From the NCBI GenBank assembly GCA_037178625.1, contig JAWZXG010000061.1:1-46086 (forward strand): a stretch of DNA of 46,086 bases, written 5' to 3'. Both the position numbers and the translations under genes were made by a program. The notes below the pieces were generated by a model, which saw nothing but the letters and a program-made list of their open reading frames with translations, was not told where the DNA came from and did not search any database. This stretch comes from Skeletonema tropicum. Its lineage: Eukaryota > Bacillariophyta > Thalassiosirophyceae > Thalassiosirales > Thalassiosiraceae. Positions within the stretch are counted from its first letter, which is position 1. The number at the start of each line of letters is the position of its first letter. This document shows positions 35,398-45,529 of the stretch, in pieces.

Positions 35398-37420
35398 GAA
35401 AGTGTCTGTTTTGTAAAACTGTGCAGTGATCAATTTTACTAATCACCAGATGAAGATCCTGCGAAGTAATCACTTGGGATTTCATGATCCTTCTTCGCTT
35501 CTTTCCACTTCTTGTTCGGGTTATGATGTCAGTAATCCTGGTTGTCAGGTCTGTCCTGTCTTTGATGAAATCGCCCTTGATTGCTGCTGCGTATGATGTT
35601 TTTGTGATTTCCTCTAACTTTCTCTTGCTATACCTCGTCTTCGACTCTTCTGCCTTCCCCTCCAAGTATTTCACCCAATTTGCTCGCTTCTTGTACGATT
35701 CGCAGAACTGGCCATTTTGCTTTCTCTTGCAATTTTTTAATCGGTTCGTTGAAATGTTGCTTCCGGTCCAGTATATGGCACTGTCCGACGGGTATGCTTG
35801 ATCTTTGGAGCCAAGTGTTTTGCCTCTGCTGGTAGCCACGTACATTGTTCCAAGAAACTTGCTAATCTCCCACAACTCATCTGCTGGATCTATTATCATG
35901 CGGTTCCAGCGGTCTCCTTTGTCGAATCCAGCTTCGAGTCCTTGACAGCGGTGGATGGTGATGGCGTAGGCAATTTGCAATGGCATGAATAATGCGGTGC
36001 AGCATCCCCTGTTGCAAATCTGCTCGTAGGGTGGGATTGGCACGTGCTGTGCGCAATAAGTTGGGGTAGGATGCATTTGTATCAGTATGAAATGAGTTAG
36101 TAGTGTTTTCGCAGAGAGTGGCAATTGTCTTGTGTCTTTCGTGTGTCAACTTTTACTCACCGTTGGGTTGTTCTTGTCCCATGGGTCCTCGCCTGGTGGT
36201 GGTTTGTATGTAGGGAAATCCACAACAATGTACTTCGGTAGGCTAACCTCACCTTTACCGTTTGGTCCAACGGAGCGATCCTTATCGTAAACGATCTCGA
36301 CTACTACCCCAATAGCTGAGACGTACAATCCTGAGTTGGGATCGATGTTGGCTGACTCCAAGCAAACATGTGCACCTACGCACACATCAAAGGTGTAGAA
36401 TAGCCTCCTGCCGTAAAAGTGCAACTGGTATGCTGTGTTATTGCCCGCCATCCTGCTGCTGAATTGACACCTGAGCCTAGCTATTGGTACTTTCAGTCGT
36501 TCGTGTGTTTTGATCAGCATGTCTACGTAGGCAGTTGCATTTGTTTATTAGGTAAAATTGTTCAGTGATCGATTATACTAAAATGATTCAATAAGCAAGC
36601 GATACTTAGTGCGGCAGTGCACATGCACACAAAATAAACTCACATGATAGTTGAATCAGGAGAGGCCTTCTCTCCGACAGGTACCGGTTTAGACTTTTTC
36701 GTGACAGCACCTTTCTCGGACAAATCCGGTTCATCATCATCTTGAACAGGCTGATCACGGGAGCCCGAATGAGTTTTGTCTTCAAGTACAAGTTTCCCGT
36801 TCTCATCACTGGTGTGAAGTTGAAGGTTGAAAAAAAAACTTGTAAGTAAAAAGGAAAGACAGAATTTGTAAAACGGTACAATGAACAAAAATACCAAAAT
36901 CATTGAACCACACGAAGGTTAACCTTCTCTCTTACCAAAAATGCTCACAATTTGAAGTGTACGGCGCTTGGCTTGTACCTCCTTTCTGAGCAATAGCGGC
37001 AAACATTAAGAAGTTGACCGCTGCAGACACCAGATCATCTTTGTCAGTAGAATCAGTCTTACCAACTGGGACATTCGGGTAATGTTCAGACAGTTCATTC
37101 AGGATGTACTTGATTGACCCGACTTCAAAGACGGAAAGAGCAGAAAAGAGCAGTTGTTCCTTCTCCAACTTGGCAACGTCAAACCCATCGCCTAATGCAA
37201 CAGACGCTAGCAGCAAGAAGATACGATCGTCGGTACGCACCAAACGCCAATTGATGTCTGTTACGCTCAATGCAATGACAGGAGCCGACGGTTTAGCGGC
37301 AGTCTTGACCCCTGACGAAGTAAGACGTGCATCGACATTGCTCCGATTCCGCACGGCACGGAAGCCCTTACCATTACTACCAACGGTGGATATAACTGGA
37401 TTTGTGTTGCCAAACTTCAT
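35351..37420 (-). CDS. Chimeric PIF1-like helicase-half gene, element copy 3 (frameshifted tail)
   Basis: Equivalent of 19387-21456 at offset 15,964; exons 37420-36936, 36808-36644, about 36470-36161, 36046-35351. Same motifs, same missing N-terminal helicase motifs and same 4-bp loss near the end as copies 1 and 2. Confidence 0.6.
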
Positions 37421-38846
37421 TATTTATTCGGACAATGTAGAAATGTGATGATGTAAATGATGCAATGCATAATTTATGAGAGCTGTTGAACGGCTCGACA
37501 ACGTACAAACTGCCTACATAACCGCCGCCAACGCACCAGCGCAATAATCAGCAGAGAACAATGCAATCAATAACCAACCACGTCATGAAGTAAACGAGTT
37601 CCTTCGTAAGCTACGTCGGCAACACAAGATCTTGTGGTTCAACACATCGACAACACGTCGACAAAAAGATTCAGCTCAACACAAGACGTCGACGTGGAGT
37701 TAAGAACTGACGTATTGATCAGTACGTGGCCAAAGATCGGCAGTTATTCAAATGCAAACACGTCGGCAACCAACGTCGGCGTCTATTTAGACTTGCATCA
37801 ATAGACGACTCGGCAGATAATGTAATTGAGCCAATGTCGACCTGAGTACTTGCTGCATGAACTTAAATACTTTTTTGTTCATTGGATTTTGCCAACACCT
37901 GACTTCTGGTACTTTGTGACGTAAGACGATTGGAATCAAGTGTACTAATTCCTTAAGTAACGAAGTTTACCACGTCACTCAGAGAAAAAATTAAGAAAAT
38001 AGAGGGTGACGGGGATGCACACCGGAAAGAACGAAGAAGCTCATCGACAATCTGACTTAATTAGCCTGGAAAAGTCCTTTTTAGCACAAATCAAGCGATT
38101 TTTAGATCTAAATCATAAGATATAGCATCTAAATGACAATCAAAATGGGCATTTCAGCGGGGATGGGAGGGGGGAAAATCCCAACACTTCAAGTTGAAGT
38201 TCCGGAAGTAATTCAGAGCAAAGCACGTAGCTACGCTACTTTGGATCTCCCCGATGGAAAAGATATGCCTTGTACGCTGGCCCACGCCCACGAAACGCCA
38301 ACAAAACTTACGACCGTTAGAACAATGACAGCTACCACGCCTTTTCTCATTCTTGAGACCTTTTGATTCAAATTTTTTGTGGCCTGTCTCCATGCAATTA
38401 GAACCGCTGATGAAGGTGGCTAAGCTCCACCGAAACTCGTAATTAATGAATCATAAAGAGTTCGGTTATATTGCTTACTACCATCATCTGGAAAAACTCC
38501 TAGCTTGTAATAAGGACTTCGTGGCTTATTGCATTCAAGACATTTCTTTTCACATTGATAAAGATTGACAACGTCATTGCAGAGCAACTTTATAGCCGTA
38601 TTCTATTGTAAAGAGACTAATTGGTAAAATTGTGCACAGCACAATTATACCAATTAAGGCCAACGTCATTGCAGAGCAACTTTATAGCCGAATTCCGTTG
38701 TATAAAGACTACTGACAAGCCACACAGCAAATGGCCAACAGCAAGATGACGACACAATACTTTACAGGCCCCGAGGGCCCGCGCTGAACCCGCCACATAC
38801 ACCGCTGCACGCCACCACTATTGCACCATTCTGCGCGCCCCTGTTT
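37421..38846. other. Right-end region of element copy 3
   Basis: As in copies 1 and 2: CGTCG-rich stretch, CRE-like sites, 51-bp repeat pair with dyad hairpin (38569-38711), GGCCCCGAGGGCC at about 38767, and GC-rich tail. No gene recognised. Confidence 0.5.
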
Positions 38847-39128
38847 ATAACGTTTGTCTCACCATGCGATCTGATCCTCGCTATTATATAAGTAGAAGTA
38901 CTTCGAACAACTCCTCTTCCGATGGAGGTGATACAGCAGCAATGATGAGAAGAAGTCGATAGATTCGAATATGAAGATTGTCACCCTCCATTCCCTGGCA
39001 ATCGACCTACTCATATACCTACACGCAGGCCCATCGAGTTCGCCATTTTAGCATTGCATTGTGCATTGTTCATTCACTGCGCTGATCTCTAGATAAACCC
39101 TTCTTGTCAACACGCACAAATTATTGCA

Positions 39129-39488
39129 ATGCATCCGCCGACAACATGTTCGTCCTACTCATCTCAGGCTCTTCTCGATCACACGGTTGCGACAACTGCA
39201 ACAACCAAAAGCCCGCACCCGCAGCGAAATGATAAAAGTGATATGGATATGGCCGGCAGTTCTCCAAATAATGTCTCGCGCTCCTCTCCACAACTACACA
39301 GCGTTGATGTGAAACCAAATAATTATAATTATCAAACGAGTCAACAGCAGCAGCAACAACAACAACAACATCTGACGAATAACAATCATCATTATATATC
39401 ACGCAATGCTACAAAAATCATCAAGGGCAAGGGTGAAATTCATAACGTTTGTCTCACCATGCGATCTGATCCTCGCTATTATATATAA
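39129..39488 (+). CDS. Glutamine-rich hypothetical frame, unit 3
   Basis: 119 residues. It lacks the two residues encoded by one GGCTCA hexamer (SSQALL) and has two extra residues (KGKGE) near the end. Otherwise as unit 1. Confidence 0.35.
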   Translation: MHPPTTCSSYSSQALLDHTVATTATTKSPHPQRNDKSDMDMAGSSPNNVSRSSPQLHSVDVKPNNYNYQTSQQQQQQQQQHLTNNNHHYISRNATKIIKGKGEIHNVCLTMRSDPRYYI

Positions 39489-39725
39489 GTAGAAGTACTT
39501 CGAACAACTCCTCTTCCGATGGAGGTGATACAGCAGCAATGATGAGAAGAAGTCGATAGATTCGAATATGAAGATTGTCACCCTCCATTCCCTGGCAATC
39601 GACCTACTCATATACCTACACGCAGGCCCATCGAGTTCGCCATTTTAGCATTGCATTGTGCATTGTTCATTCACTGCGCTGATCTCTAGATAAACCCTTC
39701 TTGTCAACACGCACAAATTATTGCA

Positions 39726-40085
39726 ATGCATCCGCCGACAACATGTTCGTCCTACTCATCTCAGGCTCCGGCTCTTCTCGATCACACGGTTGCGACAACT
39801 GCAACAACCAAAAGCCCGCACCCGCAGCGAAATGATAAAAGTGATATGGATATGGCCGGCAGTTCTCCAAATAATGTCTCGCGCTCCTCTCCACAACTAC
39901 ACAGCGTTGATGTGAAACCAAATAATTATAATTATCAAACGAGTCAACAGCAGCAGCAACAACAACAACAACATCTGACGAATAACAATCATCATTATAT
40001 ATCACGCAATGCTACAAAAATCATCAAGGGTGAAATTCATAACGTTTGTCTCACCATGCGATCTGATCCTCGCTATTATATATAA
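39726..40085 (+). CDS. Glutamine-rich hypothetical frame, unit 4
   Basis: 119 residues, APALL variant as in unit 1; stops after DPRYYI. Confidence 0.35.
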   Translation: MHPPTTCSSYSSQAPALLDHTVATTATTKSPHPQRNDKSDMDMAGSSPNNVSRSSPQLHSVDVKPNNYNYQTSQQQQQQQQQHLTNNNHHYISRNATKIIKGEIHNVCLTMRSDPRYYI

Positions 40086-40322
40086 GTAGAAGTACTTCGA
40101 ACAACTCCTCTTCCGATGGAGGTGATACAGCAGCAATGATGAGAAGAAGTCGATAGATTCGAATATGAAGATTGTCACCCTCCATTCCCTGGCAATCGAC
40201 CTACTCATATACCTACACGCAGGCCCATCGAGTTCGCCATTTTAGCATTGCATTGTGCATTGTTCATTCACTGCGCTGATCTCTAGATAAACCCTTCTTG
40301 TCAACACGCACAAATTATTGCA

Positions 40323-40676
40323 ATGCATCCGCCGACAACATGTTCGTCCTACTCATCTCAGGCTCAGGCTCTTCTCGATCACACGGTTGCGACAACTGCA
40401 ACAACCAAAAGCCCGCACCCGCAGCGAAATGATAAAAGTGATATGGATATGGCCGGCAGTTCTCCAAATGATGTCTCGCGCTCCTCTCCACAACTACACA
40501 GCGTTGATGTGAAACCAAATAATTATCAAACGAGTCAACAGCAGCAGCAACAACAACAACAACATCTGACGAATAACAATCATCATTATATATCACGCAA
40601 TGCTACAAAAATCATCAAGGGTGAAATTCATAACGTTTGTCTCACCATGCGATCTGATCCTCGCTATTATATATAA
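40323..40676 (+). CDS. Glutamine-rich hypothetical frame, unit 5
   Basis: 117 residues. NNYQ replaces NNYNYQ (6-bp loss) and SPNDV replaces SPNNV. Confidence 0.35.
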   Translation: MHPPTTCSSYSSQAQALLDHTVATTATTKSPHPQRNDKSDMDMAGSSPNDVSRSSPQLHSVDVKPNNYQTSQQQQQQQQQHLTNNNHHYISRNATKIIKGEIHNVCLTMRSDPRYYI

Positions 40677-40913
40677 GTAGAAGTACTTCGAACAACTCCT
40701 CTTCCGATGGAGGTGATACAGCAGCAATGATGAGAAGAAGTCGATAGATTCGAATATGAAGATTGTCACCCTCCATTCCCTGGCAATCGACCTACTCATA
40801 TACCTACACGCAGGCCCATCGAGTTCGCCATTTTAGCATTGCATTGTGCATTGTTCATTCACTGCGCTGATCTCTAGATAAACCCTTCTTGTCAACACGC
40901 ACAAATTATTGCA

Positions 40914-41330
40914 ATGCATCCGCCGACAACATGTTCGTCCTACTCATCTCAGGCTCAGGCTCTTCTCGATCACACGGTTGCGACAACTGCAACAACCAAA
41001 AGCCCGCAGCGAAATGATAAAAGTGATATGGATATGGCCGGCAGTTCTCCAAATGATGTCTCGCGCTCCTCTCCACAACTACACAGCGTTGATGTGAAAC
41101 CAAATAATTATCAAACGAGTCAACAGCAGCAGCAACAACAACAACAACATCTGACGAATAACAATCATCATTATATATCACGCAATGCTACAAAAATCAT
41201 CAAGGGTGAAATTCATAACGTTTGTCTCACCATGCGATCTGATCCTCGCTATTATATAAGTAGAAGTACTTCGAACAACTCCTCTTCCGATGGAGGTGAT
41301 ACAGCAGCAATGATGAGAAGAAGTCGATAG
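40914..41330 (+). CDS. Glutamine-rich hypothetical frame, unit 6 (extended)
   Basis: 138 residues. Loss of CACCCG gives KSPQRND. Because this unit has the shorter TATATAAG, the frame stays open through the box and continues ISRSTSNNSSSDGGDTAAMM to a stop. This shows that stop position depends on a 2-bp TA slippage in the TATA-like stretch. Confidence 0.35.
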   Translation: MHPPTTCSSYSSQAQALLDHTVATTATTKSPQRNDKSDMDMAGSSPNDVSRSSPQLHSVDVKPNNYQTSQQQQQQQQQHLTNNNHHYISRNATKIIKGEIHNVCLTMRSDPRYYISRSTSNNSSSDGGDTAAMMRRSR

Positions 41331-41502
41331 ATTCGAATATGAAGATTGTCACCCTCCATTCCCTGGCAATCGACCTACTCATATACCTACACGCAGACGC
41401 AGGCCCATCGAGTTCGCCATTTTAGCATTGCATTGTGCATTGTTCATTCACTGCGCTGATCTCTAGATAAACCCTTCTTGTCAACACGCACAAATTATTG
41501 CA

Positions 41503-41655
41503 ATGCATCCGCCGACAACATGTTCGTCCTACTCATCTCAGGCTCAGGCTCTTCTCGATCACACGGTTGCGACAACTGCAACAACCAAAAGCCCGCACCC
41601 GCAGCGAAATGATCGGCCCTCGGGGCCCCCGTTCATGGAGTGCAGAGCAGCGTAA
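41503..41655 (+). CDS. Glutamine-rich frame, unit 7, truncated by element copy 4
   Basis: About 50 residues. Frame is normal to PHPQRND, then enters the element in the same phase and ends in RPSGPPFMECRAA. The Q tract lies on the far side of the element (about 45643-45672). Confidence 0.35.
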   Translation: MHPPTTCSSYSSQAQALLDHTVATTATTKSPHPQRNDRPSGPPFMECRAA

Positions 41656-41824
41656 TAGGGGGCCGCAGGTGCCCTTCTATTACAGGTGGGAAAATTCATT
41701 ATTTTTCACCCCCATTATTCTACAGAGTTATAGGTAGGAATCAGTACATGTGTTTTTTAGTGAGAAGGTTTACTTTAGGGACACGTAGAGTCCTCGGTAG
41801 AGACTACCGGCGTAGGATCTGTAT

Positions 41825-42091
41825 GTGTTCCTATGTAGAAAGCAAGAAGTACCTGTTGAAAGCGAGAAATTGACTGTACTAGATGCGCTTTTTGAGCATC
41901 TAAATCGGTCTGTACGAGAAAGAAATACAGGTTTTACACGGGCGTTAGTCGATTTAGTTTTTGTCTTTCTTCGTCGCGAGAAAATGTCTTTTTGTAAAAC
42001 TGTGCTTGATATATCGAATCGTGCGCTTGCAGATGTTTTACTGATCACCAGATGCAGACGCTTAATTGAGTTGTTGTATTCTTTGTGTTGA
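41825..42091 (+). CDS. Hypothetical 88-residue frame, element copy 4
   Basis: As 19167-19433 with two replacements (Y to N in EHLYRS, and the last W to C). Here it does not overlap the helicase gene, which stops at 42133. Confidence 0.27.
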   Translation: MFLCRKQEVPVESEKLTVLDALFEHLNRSVRERNTGFTRALVDLVFVFLRREKMSFCKTVLDISNRALADVLLITRCRRLIELLYSLC

Positions 42092-42132
42092 GAAAGTGTC
42101 TGTTTTGTAAAACTGTGCAGTGATCAATTTTA

Positions 42133-44119
42133 CTAATCACCAGATGAAGATCCTGCGAAGTAATCACTTGGGATTTCATGATCCTTCTTCGCTTCTTTCC
42201 ACTTCTTGTTCGGGTTGGTTATGATGTTGGTAATCCTGGTTGTCAGGTCTGTCCTGTCTTTGATGAAATTGCCCTTGATTGCTGCTGCGTACGATGTTTC
42301 TGTGATTTCTTCCAACTTTCTCTTGCTATACCTTGTCTTCGACTCTTCTGCCTTCCCCTCCAAGTATTTCACCCAATTTGCTCGCTTCTTGTACGATTCG
42401 CAGAACTGGCCATTTTGCTTTCTCTTGCAATTTTTTAATCGGTTCGTTGAAATGTTGCTTCCGGTCCAGTATATGGCACTGTCCGACGGGTATGCTTGAT
42501 CTTTGGAGCCAAGTGTTTTGCCTCTGCTGGTAGCCACGTACATTGTTCCAAGAAACTTGCTAATCTCCCACAACTCATCTGCTGGATCTATTATCATGCG
42601 GTTCCAGCGGTCTCCTTTGTCGAATCCAGCTTCGAGTCCTTGACAGCGGTGGATGGTGATGGCGTAGGCAATTTGCAATGGCATGAATAATGCGGTGCAG
42701 CATCCTCTGTTGCAAATCTGCTCGTAGGGTGGGATTGGCACGTGCTGTGCGCAATAAGTTGGGGTAGGATGCATTTGTATCAGTATGAAATGAGTTAGTA
42801 GTGTTTTCGCAGAGAGTGGCAATTGTCTTGTGTCTTTCGTGTGTCAACTTTTACTCACCGTTGGGTTGTTCTTGTCCCATGGGTCCTCGCCTGGTGGTGG
42901 TTTGTATGTAGGGAAATCCACAACAATGTACTTCGGTAGGCTAACCTCACCTTTACCGTTTGGTCCAACGGAGCGATCCTTATCGTAAACGATCTCGACA
43001 ACTACCCCAATAGCTGAGACGTACAATCCTGAGTTGGGATCGATGTTGGCTGACTCCAAGCAAACATGTGCACCTACGCACACATCAAAGGTGTAGAATA
43101 GCCTCCTGCCGTAAAAGTGCGACTGGTATGCTGTGTTATTGCCCGCCATCCTGCTGCTGAATTGACACCTGAGCCTAGCTATTGGTACTTTCAGTCGTTC
43201 GTGTGTTTTGATCAGCATGTCTACGTAGGCAGTTGCATTTGTTTATTAGGTAAAATTGTTCAGTGATCGATTATACTAAAATGATTCAATAAGCAAGCGA
43301 TACTTAGTGCGGCAGTGCACATGCACACAAAATAAACTCACATGATAGTTGAATCAGGAGAGGCCTTCTCTCCGACAGGTACCGGTTTAGACTTTTTCGT
43401 GACAGCACCTTTCTCGGACAAATCCGGTTCATCATCATCTTGAACAGGTTGATCACGGGAGCCCGAATGAGTTTTGTCTTCAAGTACAAGTTTCCCGTTC
43501 TCATCACTGGTGTGAAGTTGAAGGTTGAAAAAAAAACTTGTAAGTAAAAAGGAAAGACAGAATTTGTAAAACGGTACAATGAACAAAAATACCAAAATCT
43601 TTTGAACCACACGAAATTTAACCTTCTCTCTTACCAAAAATGCTCACAATTTGAAGTGTACGGCGCTTGGCTTGTACCTCCTTTCTGAGCAATAGCGGCA
43701 AACATTAAGAAGTTGACCGCTGCAGACACCAGATCATCTTTGTCAGTAGAATCAGTCTTACCAACTGGGACATTCGGGTAATGTTCAGACAGTTCATTCA
43801 GGATGTACTTGATTGACCCGACTTCAAAGACGGAAAGAGCAGAAAAGAGCAGTTGTTCCTTCTCCAACTTGGCAACGTCAAACCCATCGCCTAATGCAAC
43901 AGACGCTAGCAGAAAGAAGATACGATCGTCGGTACGCACCAAACGCCAATTGATGTCTGTTACGCTCAATGCAATGACAGGAGCCGACGGTTTAGCAGCA
44001 GTCTTGACCCCTGACGAAGTAAGACGTGCATCGACATTGCTCCGATTCCGCACGGCACGGAAGCCCTTACCATTACTACCAACGGTGGATATAACTGGAT
44101 TTGTGTTGCCAAACTTCAT
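42133..44119 (-). CDS. Chimeric PIF1-like helicase-half gene, element copy 4 (intact-looking tail)
   Basis: Exon 1 starts at 44119 (MKFGNTNPVIS) with donor at 43635/43634. Exon 3 ends with DPWDKNNPT, and exon 4 begins HVPIPPYEQICNRGCC. Motif V-like AYAITIHRCQGLEAG and motif VI-like MYVATSRGKT are present; Walker A and B are absent. Unlike copies 1-3 the C-terminus reads TNPNKKWKEAKKDHEIPSDY and stops at 42133, consistent with an undisturbed frame. Several differences from the other copies are synonymous (for example GCA/GCG in exon 1), but there are replacements such as L to F in exon 1 and L to S in exon 3. The gene could be a captured fragment carried by the element. Confidence 0.62.
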
Positions 44120-45529
44120 TATTTATTCGGACAATGTAGAAATGTGATGATGTAAATGATGCAATGCATAATTTATGAGAGCTGTTGAACGGCTCGACAA
44201 CGTACAAACTGCCTACATAACCGCCGCCAACGCACCAGCGCAATAATCAGCAGAGAACAATGCAATCAATAACCAACCACGTCATGAAGTAAACGAGTTC
44301 CTTCGTAAGCTACGTCGGCAACACAAGATCTTGTGGTTCAACACATCGACAACACGTCGACAAAAAGATTCAGCTCAACACAAGACGTCGACGTGGAGTT
44401 AAGAACTGACGTATTGATCAGTACGTGGCCAAAGATCGGCAGTTATTCAAATGCAAACACGTCGGCAACCAACGTCGGCGTCTATTTAGACTTGCATCAA
44501 TAGACGACTCGGCAGATAATGTAATTGAGCCAATGTCGACCTGAGTACTTGCTGCATGAACTTAAATACTTTTTTGTTCATTGGATTTTGCCAACACCTG
44601 ACTTCTGGTACTTTGTGACGTAAGACGATTGGAATCAAGTGTACTAATTCCTTAAGTAACGAAGTTTACCACGTCACTCAGAGAAAAAATTAAGAAAATA
44701 GAGGGTGACGGGGATGCACACCGGAAAGAACGAAGAAGCTCATCGACAATCTGACTTAATTAGCCTGGAAAAGTCCTTTTTAGCACAAATCAAGCGATTT
44801 TTAGATCTAAATCATAAGATATAGCATCTAAATGACAATGAAAATGGGCATTTCAGCGGGGATAGGAGGGGGGAAAATCCCAACACTTCAAGTTGAAGTT
44901 CCGGAAGTAATTTGCTCGCTACTTTGGATCTCCCCGATGGAAAAGATATGCCTTGTACGCTGGCCCACGCCCACGAAACGCCAACAAAACTTACGACCGT
45001 TAGAACAATGACAGCTACCACGCCTTTTCTCATTCTTGAGACCTTTTGATTCAAATTTTTTGTGGCCTGTCTCCACGCAATTAGAACCGCTGATGAAGGT
45101 GGCTAAGCTCCACCGAAACTCGTAATTAATGAATCATAAAAGTTCGGTTATATTGCTTACTACCATCATCTGGAAAAACTCCTAGCTTGTAATAAGGACT
45201 TCGTGGCTTATTGCATTCAAGACATTTCTTTTCACATTGATAAAGATTGACAACGTCATTGCAGAGCAACTTTATAGCCGTATTCTATTGTAAAGAGACT
45301 AATTGGTAAAATTGTGCACAGCACAATTATACCAATTAAGGCCAACGTCATTGCAGAGCAACTTTATAGCCGAATTCCGTTGTATAAAGGACTACTGACA
45401 AGCCACACAGCAAAATGGCCAACAGCAAGATGACGACACAATACTTTACAGGCCCGAGGGCCCGCGCTGAACCCGCCACATACACCGCTGCACGCCACCA
45501 CTATCGCACCATTCTGCGCGCCCCTGTTT
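44120..45529. other. Right-end region of element copy 4
   Basis: As in other copies: CGTCG-rich stretch, CRE-like sites, 51-bp repeat pair with dyad hairpin near 45250-45394, GC-rich inverted repeat near 45450 with one G lost, and tail to GTTT at 45529. From about 45390 onward single-base gains appear (for example CAAAATGG for CAAATGG). A minus-strand frame with a signal-peptide-like start is longer here (45033-44812) because of the local change near 44912. Confidence 0.45.

Larger units (their letters stand above)
34920..38846. mobile_element. 3.9-kb element, copy 3 (complete, 3927 bp)
   Basis: Same length as copy 2 but at a different place in the unit. Left flank GAAATTCAT, right flank ATAACGTTTGTC; the uninterrupted unit reads GAAATTCATAACGTTTGTC, so only AT (34918-34919 and 38847-38848) is repeated. 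Predicted proteins are identical to those of copy 2, which points to recent movement or gene conversion. Confidence 0.87.
38849..41613 (+). repeat. 0.6-kb tandem array, units 3-7
   Basis: Unit starts at 38849, 39444, 40041, 40632 and 41217, so periods are 595, 597, 591 and 585 bp. Units differ by small in-frame indels (GGCTCA, CACCCG, AATTAT), point variants (CCAAATAATG versus CCAAATGATG) and a TA in the TATA region. Unit 7 is cut at 41613 by element copy 4 after GAAATGAT. Confidence 0.93.
41614..45529. mobile_element. 3.9-kb element, copy 4 (3916 bp, diverged)
   Basis: Third insertion site in the unit: left flank GCGAAATGAT, right flank (A)ATAAAAGTGG; the uninterrupted unit reads GCGAAATGATAAAAGTG. 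One extra A near 45530 lies in a region with many apparent indels. It differs from copies 1-3 by scattered substitutions, a 4-bp gain near 42217 that restores the helicase frame, intron 1 changes near 43600, and replacement of about 22 bp by TTGCTC near 44912. Confidence 0.83.
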
